From assembly GCF_947179165.1 (NCBI RefSeq), contig NC_077248.1:11497256-11561255 (forward strand): a DNA stretch of 64,000 nucleotides. Reading direction: 5' to 3'. Under the pieces are notes generated by a model that made no database searches, had not been told where the DNA came from, and saw only the letters and a list, made by a program, of their open reading frames with translations. The translations under genes were made by a program, and so were the position numbers. Within the stretch, counting starts at the first letter, position 1, and each line of letters opens with the position of its first letter. Of this stretch, positions 13,101-26,711 are shown piece after piece. The DNA comes from Solanum dulcamara. Its lineage: Eukaryota > Streptophyta > Magnoliopsida > Solanales > Solanaceae.

Positions 13101-16100
13101 GGAAAAAAATTAAGTTTGTATAATTTGTTAGTTGTGGTTATGATTTTGGGGATATAAATGAAGTTTAAATGGTGTAAGTTGGTATTAAATTAGTTTGTAG
13201 GAATTATGTAATTTGAGTATGATATTATAAGAATATGGAGGTAAATTATTAAAAGTATGGAGTGTTGTTGTTGGTTGTGAAGTTGAAAGAAGAAAATGAA
13301 TTTGATTATGAAGTTGGAGGAAGAAAATGAATTATAATATTTTTGTTGTATTTATGGAATTTTTGAGTGAAATATGGAATTGATAAAAATTGGATAGCTT
13401 ACTTGGAATATTTTTCACTTATGTTGGAATGAGTTGAAATTAATTATGGATATGAGATATTCATATTTATTTGGAAATGCAAAATTTGGTTGAAAGTTGT
13501 TGCACTAATTGGAAAATTACACCAATTTATGTTATGGTGTGTTAAATTGATTATCGATGGAATTGGTGTTGTTGTTGGCTTGGTTGTTAATATTGTGGCC
13601 GAGTTGTAATCTCGGGGTGTCATATATATAGGGGAGATGCTGCCGAAATTTTTGTAGACAAGTATTGGAAAAATTGAATTCTTAAAGTCTTATGAATAGT
13701 AATTGGTAAATGTGACCAATTGTAGATTTTGGAGGAAACGGGAATTGAACTTGGACAACCGTAAAAGGCCAAAAAGGTATGTAAAGCTTTATATTTTCTT
13801 CTCTTGGTATGTCCTAGATGTAATAGGAATGAATACGAACCTCGGGGATCACTCTACTCTTCGAAATCGACGCTCGAAAATTTCCCTTTTCTATTCAATA
13901 GAATTGAATTAGGTAATTATGAATAGTTTTGGAAAAATTTTCTAAAATTCTAGATTTTGCACAAATGAATTCCGAATACCTTGAAACTCTTCTAATAATG
14001 TTATGAAGTTTAACGCACGTGATTTGTATACGCCACCTCATTTGATCGAGGTGGGCCCCACTATTCCGAATTTTTCTTCGTTATTCCGTTTGAATTACGG
14101 TAGGTAGAATTTGAAAGAAACTCTTTGCTATGCTTCTTAATATTATATGAATAATTATTCCGTTAATTCCCATAATAAATTTGGAAGTACGGAGATGATT
14201 CGGAAAATACTATTTTTACGTAGACTATTGTGATATTGGAAGTACTTGTACTATTATTATTATTCAAGTTTCCTTTTATGATTTGTTATCGAAATTATGC
14301 CATCGAGTCTGTATAAATGTTTTATAATTTAAATTGCATTTAGTTTCTCACTACTCCACTCGTGGATGCCTCAATGCTTCTTTCACTGAGCCTGGGCCAG
14401 GATATGTTTTCGTGCGTATTTCTCTGCATTGTTCGCCGTGTCCCGATGTGAGGGGGCAGGTATGACATGTACATGGGGTGATAAATGTTATGCCACAGAG
14501 TTATGCTGTGCCATGTACATATATGTTTGTGATATGATATGATTTAATATGGCCATCTGATATGATATGATTTGTTACGGAGATATTCTCTACTCTGGTG
14601 TTATGTTGTGCCGTGGTGCCGATGATGGGAGGGCAACCACACTTTGTTCACCGAGTCCATAATGGGGTCGGATATGGCATATGTCTGTGCATATATGGTT
14701 TGAGATTTTGATAAGCATTTTGAAATTCTAAACGTTGATTTCATGTTTTGCATATACTATTCAGATTATGATTTTATATATTACAGTACATGCTTTACAT
14801 ATTCGGTACATTTTCCGTACTGACCCCCTTTCTTGGGGGGGGGGGCTGCGTTACATGCCCGCAGGTACCGAAGTTCGATTTGATGATCCATCTGTTTAGG
14901 ATATTTGCTGCGTCGTTGACAGTGCTCCCTTGTTCGGAGCTTGTATTTTGGTACTGACTTTATCTCTGTATATTTGGATATTTTGGTCAGGGGTACGACG
15001 GGGCCCTGTCCTGTCATATGACTATGCTATCATCTGTAGAGGTCTGTAGACAGATTTATGTTGTGGGTTTTGTATATATGGTTTGGGTTTTGTGTGTTTT
15101 GTGGCGGCCTATCATCCCTCGTGCCTACACCTATTTTTTTGATCTATTTAGCAATTTTTTTTATCACTACCTTTGTTTATTCGGTTAAAAGGCTAATTTG
15201 GGATAAGGGTACGTTTGGGTGCTCAATTCGGGCACCAGTCACGGCCTACGGGGTTGGGTCTTGACACTTTGCTTACTCTTGGTTTTCTACAAAGTGGCCT
15301 GGATCATTCATTGTTTATCAAGAGAAAGCATGGAAAGATTGTGGTGATTCTGGTATATGTTGATGATATGCTGATAGCTGGCAATGACTTGATGCTGATT
15401 GAGCAAACCAAGAAAGAACTGCATGCCAAATTCAAGATCAAAGATCTTGGAACTCTGAAATACTTCCTGGGAATTGAGTTCTGCAGATCAGTGAAGGAAA
15501 TATTGATGAACCAAATGAAGTATGCTTTTGAAATGATTGAAGAAGTGGGTCTGACTGGAGCTAAACCATTATGGACACAACTGGATACCAATGTTAAGTT
15601 GACAACCACAGAAGTAGATGAAGAAGCAGGAACAACAAATGACCCAATATTGGAGGACATAAAACCATATCAGAGATTGATTGGAAGATTACTATACCTG
15701 ACATTAACTAGACCAGATATTTATTTTGCAGTTCAAACCCTGAGCCAATTTTTGTAGAAGTCAAAAAGATCCCATATGGAAGAAGCATTGAAGATAGTGA
15801 GATACATAAAAAGGAATCCTTCCATGGGATTATTGATGAGTAGCTGAAATGAGAACAAACTGACAAGGTACTGTGATGCTGATTGGGCATCATGCCCAAA
15901 TACTAGAAGAGCAGTTACAGGTTTTTTGATCAAACATGGTGAATCCTTGATTTCTTGGAAATCAAAGAAGCAAACAACCATCTCAAGAAGCTCAGCAGAG
16001 TCAGAGTACAGGAGCATGACTTCTACTGTTTCTAAAATAATATGGATTGTTGGACTATATAGAGAACTGGGTGAAGAATTGAAAATACCAGTGGAGCTCT

Positions 16101-16337
16101 TTTGCGACAATAAAGCTGCACTACAGATAGCAGAAAATCCATTTTATCATGAGAGAACGAAACACATAGAAATAGATTGTCATTTCATTAGAGAGAAGAT
16201 TCAAAAGGGACTGATTAAGCCTTTATTTTTTAGCACACATGAACAACAAGCAGATATAATGACAAAAGGGCTATATAGATCACAGCATGATTATCTTGTT
16301 TCCAAGCTAGGGGTACTGGATATTTTTGTACCTGCCA
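10151..16337 (+). pseudogene. Copia A pol, broken and split
   Basis: The protease motif WITDSGATNHMAS lies at about 10157-10195, with a stop soon after. The integrase zinc domain has the HHCC residues (WHRRMGH...CELC) near 10577-10680. The catalytic core shows LDVWGP and FRSDNGSEFVN, but the position of the catalytic Glu (normally VERKHR) reads IMRKHR. RT starts near 11830 ([13 protein letters not shown]), has stops at 12148 and 12262, and is cut by the solo LTR at 12292. It resumes at 15272 with LTLGFLQSGLDHSLF and YVDDM. RNase H follows (YCDADWA, FCDNKAALQIAENP) with stops near 15757 and 15843, and ends near 16337. Confidence 0.88.
12292..15266 (+). mobile_element. Solo LTR nested in Copia A RT (2975 bp)
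   Basis: It starts TGTTATAACCCG and ends GGGTCTTGACA, with a perfect 5-bp TSD CTTTG (12287-12291 and 15267-15271). Removing it with one TSD restores the Copia frame as TDALLTLGF, which proves the boundary. The left third is AT-rich and purine-rich. The right part holds a poly-G run and CTGCGTTACATGCCCGCAGG near 14837, also found inverted in the solo LTR at 26197-28823, so the two are related. No PBS or coding region remains. Confidence 0.92.
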
Positions 16338-16350
16338 GCTTGAGGGGGAG

Positions 16351-16648
16351 TGATAACATAGGAGCTGTGACTTAACTAGTTAATTAGAAGGCTGTTATTT
16401 GTTTGTTGTAAATAGTGGTTAGTTGTTATTTGTTTGTTGTAAATGGTGGTTAGTTGTTACTAATTAGTTTTAGCCAATTAGTAAAATATCTAGCATAGAT
16501 AGGGACATGTGTATATAATGTGGAAGACTCTAGAATAAACATTTCATTGGAACATTTTCAATATTCTCCCAAATATGGCAGAAGGCTTCCATAGCTAATC
16601 TCTCTTTCTTCTACTTTCGTCTACTGATAGTAGATACTGTTTTCTTCA
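16351..16648 (+). repeat. 3' LTR of Copia A
   Basis: It starts TGATAACATAGGAGC directly after the PPT and ends TTTTCTTCA. High similarity to the 5' LTR points to a fairly recent insertion, although the coding region already has several stops. Confidence 0.9.
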
Positions 16649-17119
16649 AAATGTCTCTTTATCTTTTTTAGCAATTCTTTCATCCTAACTTTTCACATGA
16701 CATGTTTATATTAAGACCACAAAATTAAAAGATATTTTAATACATCTAGCATATATTTAATTTAAGTGCACAAAATTAAAAAAAAAATTTACTTTTTTTA
16801 ACTCCATGTCAAGTTAAAATAAGGATAAACAACTTAAAACAAAAGGAGTACTAGTTTTCTACTTCTACTTCTACTTGCAGAAAGCAATAGAAATTTATAT
16901 CTTCTTGCCAATAATGAAAGACTTTTCAATTTTGGCCAAACACAGTCAAATCTAAAAAAAAGTTATTTGTAGCTTATGAAAAGTTTGACCAAACATGCTA
17001 GTATCTTAATGCATTCAATTAAGTACAGTTTTTCATCAATCTCATTTTCCAATTAGTATATGTTCATGCATGCAGAAACATGATACTATTAAAACTTTAA
17101 TTAATACTTTGACAAAAGA

Positions 17120-17430
17120 TACACCAAACATATTATTCAAACATAGTTGTTGATCTACTGATTGCGTATTTTCTTCTGCATATATTTTATCTAATATATT
17201 TTTGGTGAGTGCGACACGGCAAGGTGCCATATAATTGATTAATTAATATTTAATTAACTTAGCTTATAAATAATAATTGATGAATGATCCAATAAAAACG
17301 AAGAGTGATAATAAGCTAGCAGTCCACTCTATTTCTTGCTATCTTTTATTTTCTTAAAGTTGACCTTTTCCTTTTCAAATTTGGAGTTGGTATTTGCATG
17401 TAATATAATGCTAATAATGTGCAAAACTCT
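17120..17430 (+). repeat. Upstream segment shared by peroxidase copies 2 and 3
   Basis: From TATTATTCAAACATAGTTGT through AATAATTGATGAATGATCCA to the stretch near TTTGGAGTTGGTA, this matches 41980-42400 upstream of copy 3 in the same order. The distance to the start codon is nearly the same (about 1.5 kb). It marks the far limit I can see of the duplication that produced copies 2 and 3. Confidence 0.75.
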
Positions 17431-17643
17431 TTAATAACTCTTGTCCAATTGTGTGACCATGAGAGGTGTTGATACCATGTCGAAAGGATGATCATCTCAT
17501 CTATAAATTTATGTTATTAAATAAAGCATATTTATATTTGCTTCATTATGTTTTTAACAATTTTCTCATATAATATCAGTCTAAATAACCATTCTCGTGA
17601 CGTAAATATAATATTTTTGCCGTATCCTCGTAGAAAGTAATAT

Positions 17644-17995
17644 TTAGGGTGTGTTCGGTAGGAAGGAAAATATTTTCTTAAAAAATATTTTAGAATATAA
17701 GTGGATTTTCTACTCTTTTTTTGTGTGTTCAGTTTGTATGCAAACATTATTATCCTAAAAGTATTTGTATATAATTTAGAAAAATACTATGAGAGGTGGG
17801 GATGATAAGGAAAGGGTGGATGAGGTGCGTTGGAGGGTGGGGAGGACATAACCAATATGAAATGTGTCACTAGTAGAGTTTATTTTCCCTACTTTTATTA
17901 GGGAATTTATTTTCCTCGCTTTTTAAAGGCTTGTTTTTCTATAGAAAAATATTTTTTAAAATATTTGACCAATCGAACAGACAATTTTGTCTTCA
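17644..17995. mobile_element. MITE-like element, GGGTGTGTTCGGTA family, copy 1
   Basis: It starts AGGGTGTGTTCGGTAGGAAG and ends near AATATTTGACCAATCGAACA. The centre has a characteristic GGTGGGGATGATAAGGAAAG...GAGGTGCGTTGGAGGG. A second copy with the same order lies at 57457-57804 and keeps the opposite terminus (GCCGAACACACCCTT). It lies in the upstream region of peroxidase copy 2 and is absent upstream of copy 3, so it inserted after the duplication. Confidence 0.65.
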
Positions 17996-18423
17996 ATTCA
18001 GTGTTATCTTTAGTTACTGGCTTCGATTCGAGCATTTTTAAACAGGAAACTTCTCGGTAGAAATGTTTTTTCCCCTTTTATTGGCCTTTTCAATGCAATC
18101 TAGATTAATAGATGTTCTTCCTATATAATCGAGAATATCTTTTGGAAGGTGAAATTTTTTTTAAAAAATTCAAATGGTTTTGTAATATTAATTCCTCAGC
18201 GCTCCCCCCTACCCCACCCCACCCCCTCACCCCACCACCACCAACCACAAACACACAAAATCCAGCAGATAAAATTATGTCAACAAAATGCTTCCGCTAC
18301 ACAGAGGAAACTACAACGTCCGATATAATTATCAAGTCAAAATTGATATGGTTTTAATCTAGTCATTTCCTAAGTAGTAGGTTGTATTTTAATTTATCAT
18401 AAAATGAGACACTCAGTCCCACT

Positions 18424-18494
18424 CAAATTTGCATTAAAAATAATTGACAAATTTGCATTAAAAATAATTGACAAATTTGCCTTACAAATAATTA
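18424..18494 (+). repeat. 24-bp tandem repeat, almost 3 units
   Basis: The unit CAAATTTGCATTAAAAATAA plus TTGA occurs at 18424-18447 and 18448-18471, then a diverged unit to 18494. Copy 3 has a single related segment (CAAATTTGTAATAATTGA near 43157), so the expansion is specific to copy 2. Confidence 0.8.
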
Positions 18495-18537
18495 TTAAGT
18501 CTAAACATTTCGTGAGTGAATTGTCCTCTTAGTTAGA

Positions 18538-18600
18538 AATTGTCAAAGTTGGCTCATTCTTGTGAGAGAACCATAGTAGACATTTTTTTGACCTATAAAT
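18538..18600 (+). promoter_or_regulatory. Proximal promoter of peroxidase copy 2
   Basis: TATAAAT lies at 18594-18600, about 82 bp before the start codon, and a W-box-type TTGACC touches it. The block AAATTGTCAAAGTTGGCTCA through TTCTTGTGAGAG matches the other two copies, but this copy has lost the AAACCTAGAA..TTGTCGTG part, so it is about 30 bp shorter. A C-rich tract (CCCCACCCC runs) lies further upstream at 18203-18245. Confidence 0.65.
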
Positions 18601-18675
18601 AGAGCCACATATTACTCTCATCATCATAACAAAATCAGAAACAACATATAGTAGTGTAGAACTTGATAAAAAATA

Positions 18676-19829
<1,154 letters not shown>

Positions 19830-20586
19830 GAAGTGCTAATGATGCTGAAAAAATCTAAGTGTTTCAAGAATTTGGTTATTTTTTCAACTGTAGTTGTGAT
19901 TTTTATTCATTTATAACGTTTGTTAAGTTCATTGTGTCGTAATTAATTTTCCATGAAATTGGATGTTGTTTTCATTGAGTGAATCAAGATATTTTTTCTG
20001 AATGAATGAGTTCCTTTTCGTTTTTAATAAGTTCCCTTATGCTTTGCATCTACTGTTTTTTTATCCTAATTGCTAAGGAGAGGAGATACTCTTCTCTCAA
20101 CACGCAGAACACCACTTTAGCAATAGAGTCCAAAATTGTAAAGATATGAGCATATTCCTATCTATCAATATTGTTGAGGATGTTAAATTTTATGTCCCCT
20201 CTTAAATATATTCACCTTTTGGATTTCAATTTACAAGATAGGGGTCCAAACAAAATTCCTAGCCACTCAAACACTCTAATAGACTATAACAGCTGAGTAG
20301 TACAAGTATAATAGCCCAGAGTGACTATTGGCGAATTTAGTTAAAAAAGGAATAGCTATCCTTAAGACCTTAACAACTCTAAGAGTGACCTATAATAGTG
20401 TAACGAATTTTACAATCAATATATATTAGATACAAATTAAATCATTTTTAATTTACATGTGAACATCAAGGGAGGAAGAAGCATTGGTTTAGTCAATCCG
20501 ACAAGTGCACTTGCTTTTATAGTAGTTTATAAGTCTTATTTGATTTGTAAATCAATCGAAGCAGGAACTAAACAGAGGCTTCAGTC
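19830..20586. other. 3' UTR and intergenic DNA
   Basis: The 3' UTR of peroxidase copy 2 leads into AT-rich DNA with no gene. The region ends where the Copia C LTR starts. Confidence 0.45.
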
Positions 20587-20766
20587 TATAAAGAATTATA
20601 TTATCATATATTCACTTTCCTATTTAGTGTAACTTAGATCCCGCATAATATGAATTATAGATTTGGTGTCTTAAAACTAGGCTTTAATTGATTTATAAAA
20701 TATGTATATATGTATTGGTATTCTGAAAATGTAATATACAACTTCAGTCATTTCTCTTCTCCTCTA

Positions 20767-21120
20767 GCTAGACGTCCAAAATGCATACTTGAAAGAAGAA
20801 GTATATATGGAATATCCACCTGGAATTCACAGACAAAGGGAGAGCACTGTATGTCGTCTACACAAATCCCTTTATGGTCTCAAACAAGCATCAAGAAATT
20901 GATTTCTCACCTTTTCAGAAATCATTCAAAAGGCTGTCTATTAACAATCAAAAGTTGACTATTCTCTTTTCACGAAATCCCAAGGTACTTTATTTACTGC
21001 AATTTTAATTTATGTTGATGATATACTTCTCACAGGAAATCATCTTGAAGAAATTAAGTAGCTCAAAAGGTTCGTTCTCAAACGTTTCTGTATCAAAGAT
21101 TTTGGAGATTTGAAATATAT
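20767..21120 (+). pseudogene. Copia C RT fragment, 5' part
   Basis: It reads [19 protein letters not shown], then [17 protein letters not shown], a frame break, then ILIYVDDILLTGNHLEEIK and IKDFGDLKY, all typical of Copia RT. It stops where the Gypsy-type element starts. The junction with the LTR (CTCTA|GCTAGACG) has a CTA microhomology, suggesting deletion by illegitimate recombination. Confidence 0.85.
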
Positions 21121-21125
21121 TTTGG

Positions 21126-23582
21126 AGTAACACCCCAAATTTTTTTAAGGTAAGACCGAGCCATCCTTCATATAGGTATGGGGTGATACCGGATGATTCA
21201 TAATTGTGTGTATGTGTGGAGGTTAATTATTTAGTATGAGAATAGATTTGGAGATGAATTAAGGTCATAAGTATCTTCTAGCACAAAGTCGAGTTGAAAG
21301 CATCCTTATCGATTGAGTTTTGGAAAAAGATCTTACTTGTGTCAACTTCAAATGACCATATCTCTTAATATATGAGGATTTAGGTAGCCTATGGCCTATC
21401 AAATTAAATATCTATGAGTCTTCTTTCCAATGCCACCAATATTGCATCAATTGGAGTTTGGAATAAAACGTTATTCCCATTTTACTGGGCACTGTCTTGC
21501 CGCGCACCCTAGGCATTTTCCGCGCGCTAGCGCAACGAGGTAGTGACTACTGCCCTCTCCACGCATTGGCCGTGCATCTGAAACATTTTTCGCGCGCCAC
21601 GCACCTGAGGCTTTTTAATAACCCCCCTCCCCCAAAGACGTAATTCATCTTCCTAGTTCAAATATTTATCCTAGAAAGAAAAGTTCTCAAAATATTAACT
21701 TCCTCCAAGGTTCATCCATCATCCAAGGTAAGATTTAACCATGAAATCCCATAATTTCTTCATATTAGAACCAATTAAAATCTTTTACCCATGGAATTCC
21801 TAGGTTTTCAAGAAAATATACCTCAAAGGTTCAAGAAACGTTCTTGCCATCTCTTTCTAAAAAGATCTCACATTTCTCAAGAGTTAGGAGCGTATAAGGT
21901 TTGTAAGTCTAATTATAGAGTTGGATTAAGTTCATCCATTCGTCCTACATCTACTTCTATCAATTGTTGAGAATCAGTTGAGTCTAACCTAGTTTCTTAA
22001 ATTTCGAATGAGTTAATTCTTCTTCTATTGAGTTCCGTATAATTATGTATTGAGATTATTGTTGTTTTATATCTCTCACTCAATTGGAATTGTCGTTCAT
22101 GACTACTTTCCCATGAATTCTAATTGATTTGACAATTATAATATTTACATATATGTTTTTGAGTATAGATGATGAATTTTATGCATTGATTAAGAGAGTG
22201 ATTTGGACTACTATTATAGATATATATATTTTATAGACCTTAAATGAGTTTGAGTTTTCAGATGAGTTGAGTATGAGGAGTCTTTAAAAGTTTTCATTAT
22301 TTTGAACATTAATATTATGAGCATAAATAATGGTTTTGAGACAGATTTTTAATAAATTGTGATTGATTTCAAAAATATATTTTTTCTTAAAGAACTTGAT
22401 GATTTGAGCATGAGCCTAGCCCGAGTTGAATTGAAAGAGTCTTTAGGATTATAATTATTTTGATCCTACTTTCACTATACATTATTTTGAGTCAAGATTG
22501 CATATTTTAAAGAGATTTAAAAGAGTTGATTATTTAATCTAAATGGGTGAATTTGGTTGAATTGATTTAAAAGAGCATAATGATTGAGACGAGATTGAGT
22601 TTTGATGAGAGTCCAATGAGACTAGTCGAAAGTTTTGATTGAGCTGATTGGTTTTAGTTGCATGAGCATATTAAGTTTTGAGAATAGTATCGAGCACTGA
22701 ATTGAGTGAAATCAAAACTCAATAACTACGTAGCCAGCGTAAGAGAGGATTGAACCGTTAAGTCGGATGTTTCCCTTTTTATTATCCAAACAAGATAGGA
22801 CTTGATTGACTGTGGATTCAAGATTGGTAAATTCGTCTTTTACCTTGGCAAGTATTTGATAGACATGGAAACGACGTCGTTTCATTATACATCACATATT
22901 TATATGTGGTGGGATTGTCGGTTAAGAGAGACTCCCAGATTGTACATGAAAGTATATGACATGTTTTGAGCAAGATGCATATTACTAAGCCCTTCTTGAA
23001 GCATTGTTATATTTTATACTTAGATATCATATTAAGTTGGGTGAGTTTCATTCTATCTTGAGTACCTTTGATGTATTGTTGTTTCATTCTACCATATTAC
23101 ATACTCGTACATTTCATGTACTGACGTCCATTTGGGCCTACATCATTTTATGAAATAGGGACAGGTATTAGAGATCATCAACAGACACTTCGTTGAAGAT
23201 CTACTTCTTTCCTGATAGTGGTGAGACCTCCTTTCTTTAGGAAGGATCATATTCATTCTTTCCATTACTTATGAGTAGTTCTTTTGAGGTAGCCATGAAC
23301 CTTTTATTGGCACCATCTAGATAGTAGAGATAGATACTTCATAGACTAGATAGTGATGGATTTTTTTAATGTCTATAACTCTTGATTAGTTTTCTTTCAA
23401 ATTATGTTTCTGATTTAAATGATTAAGATTGTTGATTGAGTTAGCCCATTAATATTTTTTTCTCTTAAATTAAGTCTTCCGCTGAATAAATAAATGTGTG
23501 ATCAGTCTAAGTGATTCGCTTGAGAGCCAGCAATGGTTGTTGAGTACCGGTTTCGTCTAGGGTAACCTCTCGAGGTATGAAA
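21126..23582 (+). repeat. 5' LTR of G1
   Basis: The first base of the expected TG has mutated to A. A GC-rich stretch (about 21490-21625) with CGCGCGCTAGCGC and CGCGCGCCACGC interrupts otherwise AT-rich DNA. The 3' section GACGTCCATTTGGGCC...GGTATTAGAGATCATCAACA is shared with the 3' LTR and the solo LTR at 49597. Confidence 0.85.
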
Positions 23583-23799
23583 AACTTAGTATCAGAGCAC
23601 AGAGTTAAAGTGTCCTAGGAAGTCTATTAAGTCGTGTCTAGTATAGTCCTTATTATTGGTGTGAAGCGTGTCACATCCATAATGGGGAGGCTATATGACA
23701 TTAGGAAGTGTTGACCTTCTTTTGGTATTCTATTTCGTACCTTAGAGTTTAACTCTGTATAATCCCTTTTAACTCTTGTGTTCACGCGTTGTTGTTAAT

Positions 23800-24600
23800 C
23801 CATGCCTTCAAAACTCATAGTGAGCTAGAGAGACACAATCAAAACTGGGATTTCCTTGCCAGAAAATGCCCTCACATCTCTAATAGGGACCAGGGTTCGG
23901 GTAGAGGAGCTTGAGCCTTTTATCAACTTAACATACATACTTGATGGGAAGGAGAGGACAAGGAGGAGGACAGGGAGGAACCCTGGGGAAAAAAGGCTGA
24001 CTCAGTAGGACACAAGCATAGTCAACAAAAGCAAGGGAATGAAAACAAGTCCTTCTTTCTGAAGAGTTCTTAGAGTTATGCGCCGCCATCAGTATGGACA
24101 CCTATATCTAATAGCAGGTATAATCTGAGGCCACGTGGTATTCAGAAGTTTAAAGTCCGAAATCCTTAGATCAAAAGAAGTGTAGCCCGCGATTCTAAAG
24201 AAAAACCGCCATGTGGTACTTTTAGAAAACTTTATTTGGGAAAGTGTTGAAAGGGCAACAATAGATGCTTTCAGTGTGGTCAAGAGGGTCACTTTCAGAG
24301 ATATTGTCTGAAGTGGGCCAGCAAAGCCCAATCTTCTGCTCCAGCACCACCAGTTCGAGTAAATTAGAGGGGTACTACTTCTGGTACGGGCGAGGGTACA
24401 AATTATTTGTATGTTATGGGTAATCGCCAAGATCAGGAGAACCCAGCAAATAATGCCACTAGTATGTTTTGAGTCCTTTCCTATGATAATTATGATTTGT
24501 TTGATCTAGGTGCCACCTTTTTTGTATCCCCCATTGATGAGTTTATCCTGATTGAGTGAGTCGATAGTGATTGTACCATTCCTGTCTGCTATGATTGATC
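23800..24600 (+). pseudogene. G1 gag and protease remnant
   Basis: A zinc knuckle CFQCGQEGHFQRYC (CX2CX4HX4C) is intact at 24266-24307. About 190 bp later comes LFDLGATFFVSP, a relic of the Gypsy aspartic protease motif LFDxGATxSFVS. Stops lie between them (24364 and 24469). No RT or integrase follows; from about 24600 to 25459 nothing is recognisable. Confidence 0.8.
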
Positions 24601-26711
24601 TGATTTGAGTTGAATGTGATTGATTCTAATGTCGTTCTAGGCATGGACCGACCTTAGGCTTTTTATGCCACCATTGATGGTAGAATTTGGAATGTCAAGT
24701 TTTAGATGTTGATCGTACCTATCATATAGTGGAAAGATTGTAGTATTGGTTGTTGCCAAAGGGGGAGATATGAGTTCCTTTCGATCCTAATAGCAATGTT
24801 GATGATAGTAAACTGAGTTGAATGAGAGTAGATAGAGGAGAATGATTATTTCCTGATTGTGATAGTTGTGTTGTACTTGTCTAGTTAAGGATAGAGGTGT
24901 GGAAGAGGAGAAGAATGGGATCTTGTCATATGAAATAGATAGGTAAGAGTATTTTGGTGTACCTCTTTGTAGAAATTAATGCAATTATTGGTGTAGAGAT
25001 ACTAAGATTGGCATTAGAATTCTTAAGAGATATTGACTTCAAAGAATCCATAAAGTGGTTAGGATGATAGACTTGCATGTGTGGTGGTCATTATATGAGC
25101 GATTGTAGTATGCTATTAATGATTTCTTGTTGAGGGTTTCAAGTAAGGATATTTAGATGGTTATAGAACTAGACTTGAATGTGATATTGATGGCATATAG
25201 ATGAATGCACGATGCATTAGGTGCTTCTTGATTTGGACTCGAGATTAGTTGAATGTAATGGAAACGAGTAGTACTCTTGAGATAAAATTCTCTAAAGAGG
25301 TATGAAGCTTATAGTGTAGATTAGCATAATTACATTATGTGTAGTACCTGGTCACTTAGCATTCAAATTGAATATAATAAGAGCATGTAGTTAGACTTGG
25401 ACTCTTAGGCCTAGGTGAAAGTAGTCATATGTATCCTTCTGGGAGTTATGAATTGCAGCTTTAACGATCTAGCACGTCGTTACTTAAAATATTTATGGTA
25501 AAGGTATAAGAATCTCTTTCAACATAATACTAGGATCAATTCCTTGGTATGCGAGTGCATTAGTTGTGAAGTGAGGTCGTAATATGCTTTTATCTCAAAG
25601 TTAAGTTGAAAGTGTCTTTTCGATTTAGTTGAGGACTTGAGTTTAAACTATGGTCAACTGGAAATGACCATATCTCTCATCCTATTATGAATTAGGTAGT
25701 TCAAAACCTATCGAATTAAAGGTCTCTGCTTCTTATTTCCAACGCCACCAAGTTAATGTCATTTAGAGTTTGGAATAAAAAGTTATGTCCATTTTATTGA
25801 GGACTATCTGTGCTGGCCCGCTAGAGTGGGATTTAGACCGCCAGAGTGGGATCCGATGGGCTAGAAGCTAAAATGGGGTCTTTTATTATCTTATTCTTTC
25901 CTAAGTTCAAAAATAGATGTGAGTGACCCTAGAAACCATCAAGAAGCTGTTCTAGGCTTGAAGAGAAGGGAAGAAGAGATTTCTAGTGTAAGAAGGCTAC
26001 AAACCATGGATTTCAGGCTCGTCTCCATAAGTTCTCCTTCCAAAAGTCAAAGATCGTGCTATAATCCTTCTTCAATTGCCTGGCGCCTAGGTAGGTTAGA
26101 TTTTCTAAATTGAGTAGTTATAAATTCATTCTCATTGCTTAATATAATATAGATTGATGTGAGATTTCATGCCTAGGTCTTCGGGTACGGAGTCTATGTC
26201 ATGACCCAACCCCATAGGCTGTGACGGGTACCCGAAATAGACACTCGTGTACCCTTACTAGTTATAAGCAAACCTGCCCCTATTTGTACAACTGTGCATA
26301 CGTGCGTATACAACCCACATATATATCTACAAACCTCTAAGAGTACAATGATAACATAAGGCGGGACAGGGCCCCCGCCGTACCCCTGAATAAACAAAAC
26401 TAGTGTACAAATCAAGAGACCAATACCACAATTAGGCTCTGATATAATGGAGCTTTTCCCGAACTTGTTGGTAGGAGTCCTAAGCTGGTGGGTCACTAAA
26501 ATGTGCATCTGTACCTGCAGGCATGAACGCAGCCCCCCCCCCCCCCCCCAAAGAAAGGGAGGTCAGTACGACATATGTATTGAGTATGTAAAGCATAACT
26601 GGAAACATATCTGAAATAAAAAGAGCCAGGGGGATAAATTCGTTACTTAAGAAAACACTGTAACTGTACCTTGTGAATCATAAAAGATGCATGCTCATAT
26701 TATACAATATA

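Larger units (their letters stand above)
8487..16648 (+). mobile_element. Copia retrotransposon A, complete but disabled
   Basis: The two LTRs are 8487-8793 (307 bp) and 16351-16648 (298 bp), nearly identical except for a CTT-repeat difference. The TSD is a perfect AAATG (8482-8486 and 16649-16653). A PBS-like TGTAATCAGAGC follows the 5' LTR at 8794, a mutated match to the usual initiator-Met site. The polypurine tract (PPT) TTGAGGGGGAG precedes the 3' LTR. Without the nested solo LTR at 12292-15266 it is about 5.2 kb, normal for Copia. The domain order is gag, protease, integrase, reverse transcriptase (RT), RNase H. Several in-frame stops show it is dead. Confidence 0.93.
8431..16850. mobile_element. 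MITE-like repeat split by a Copia insertion
   Basis: The left part (8431-8486) reads CTTTCTCTGTTTTAATTTG and the right part (16654-16850) ends AACTTAAAACAAAAGGAGTA, which is roughly its inverted complement. Without the Copia and one TSD copy the host repeat is about 253 bp. It resembles the widespread Solanaceae repeats that begin CTCCCTCCGTTTCAATTTG. Only the two flanks belong to it. Confidence 0.55.
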
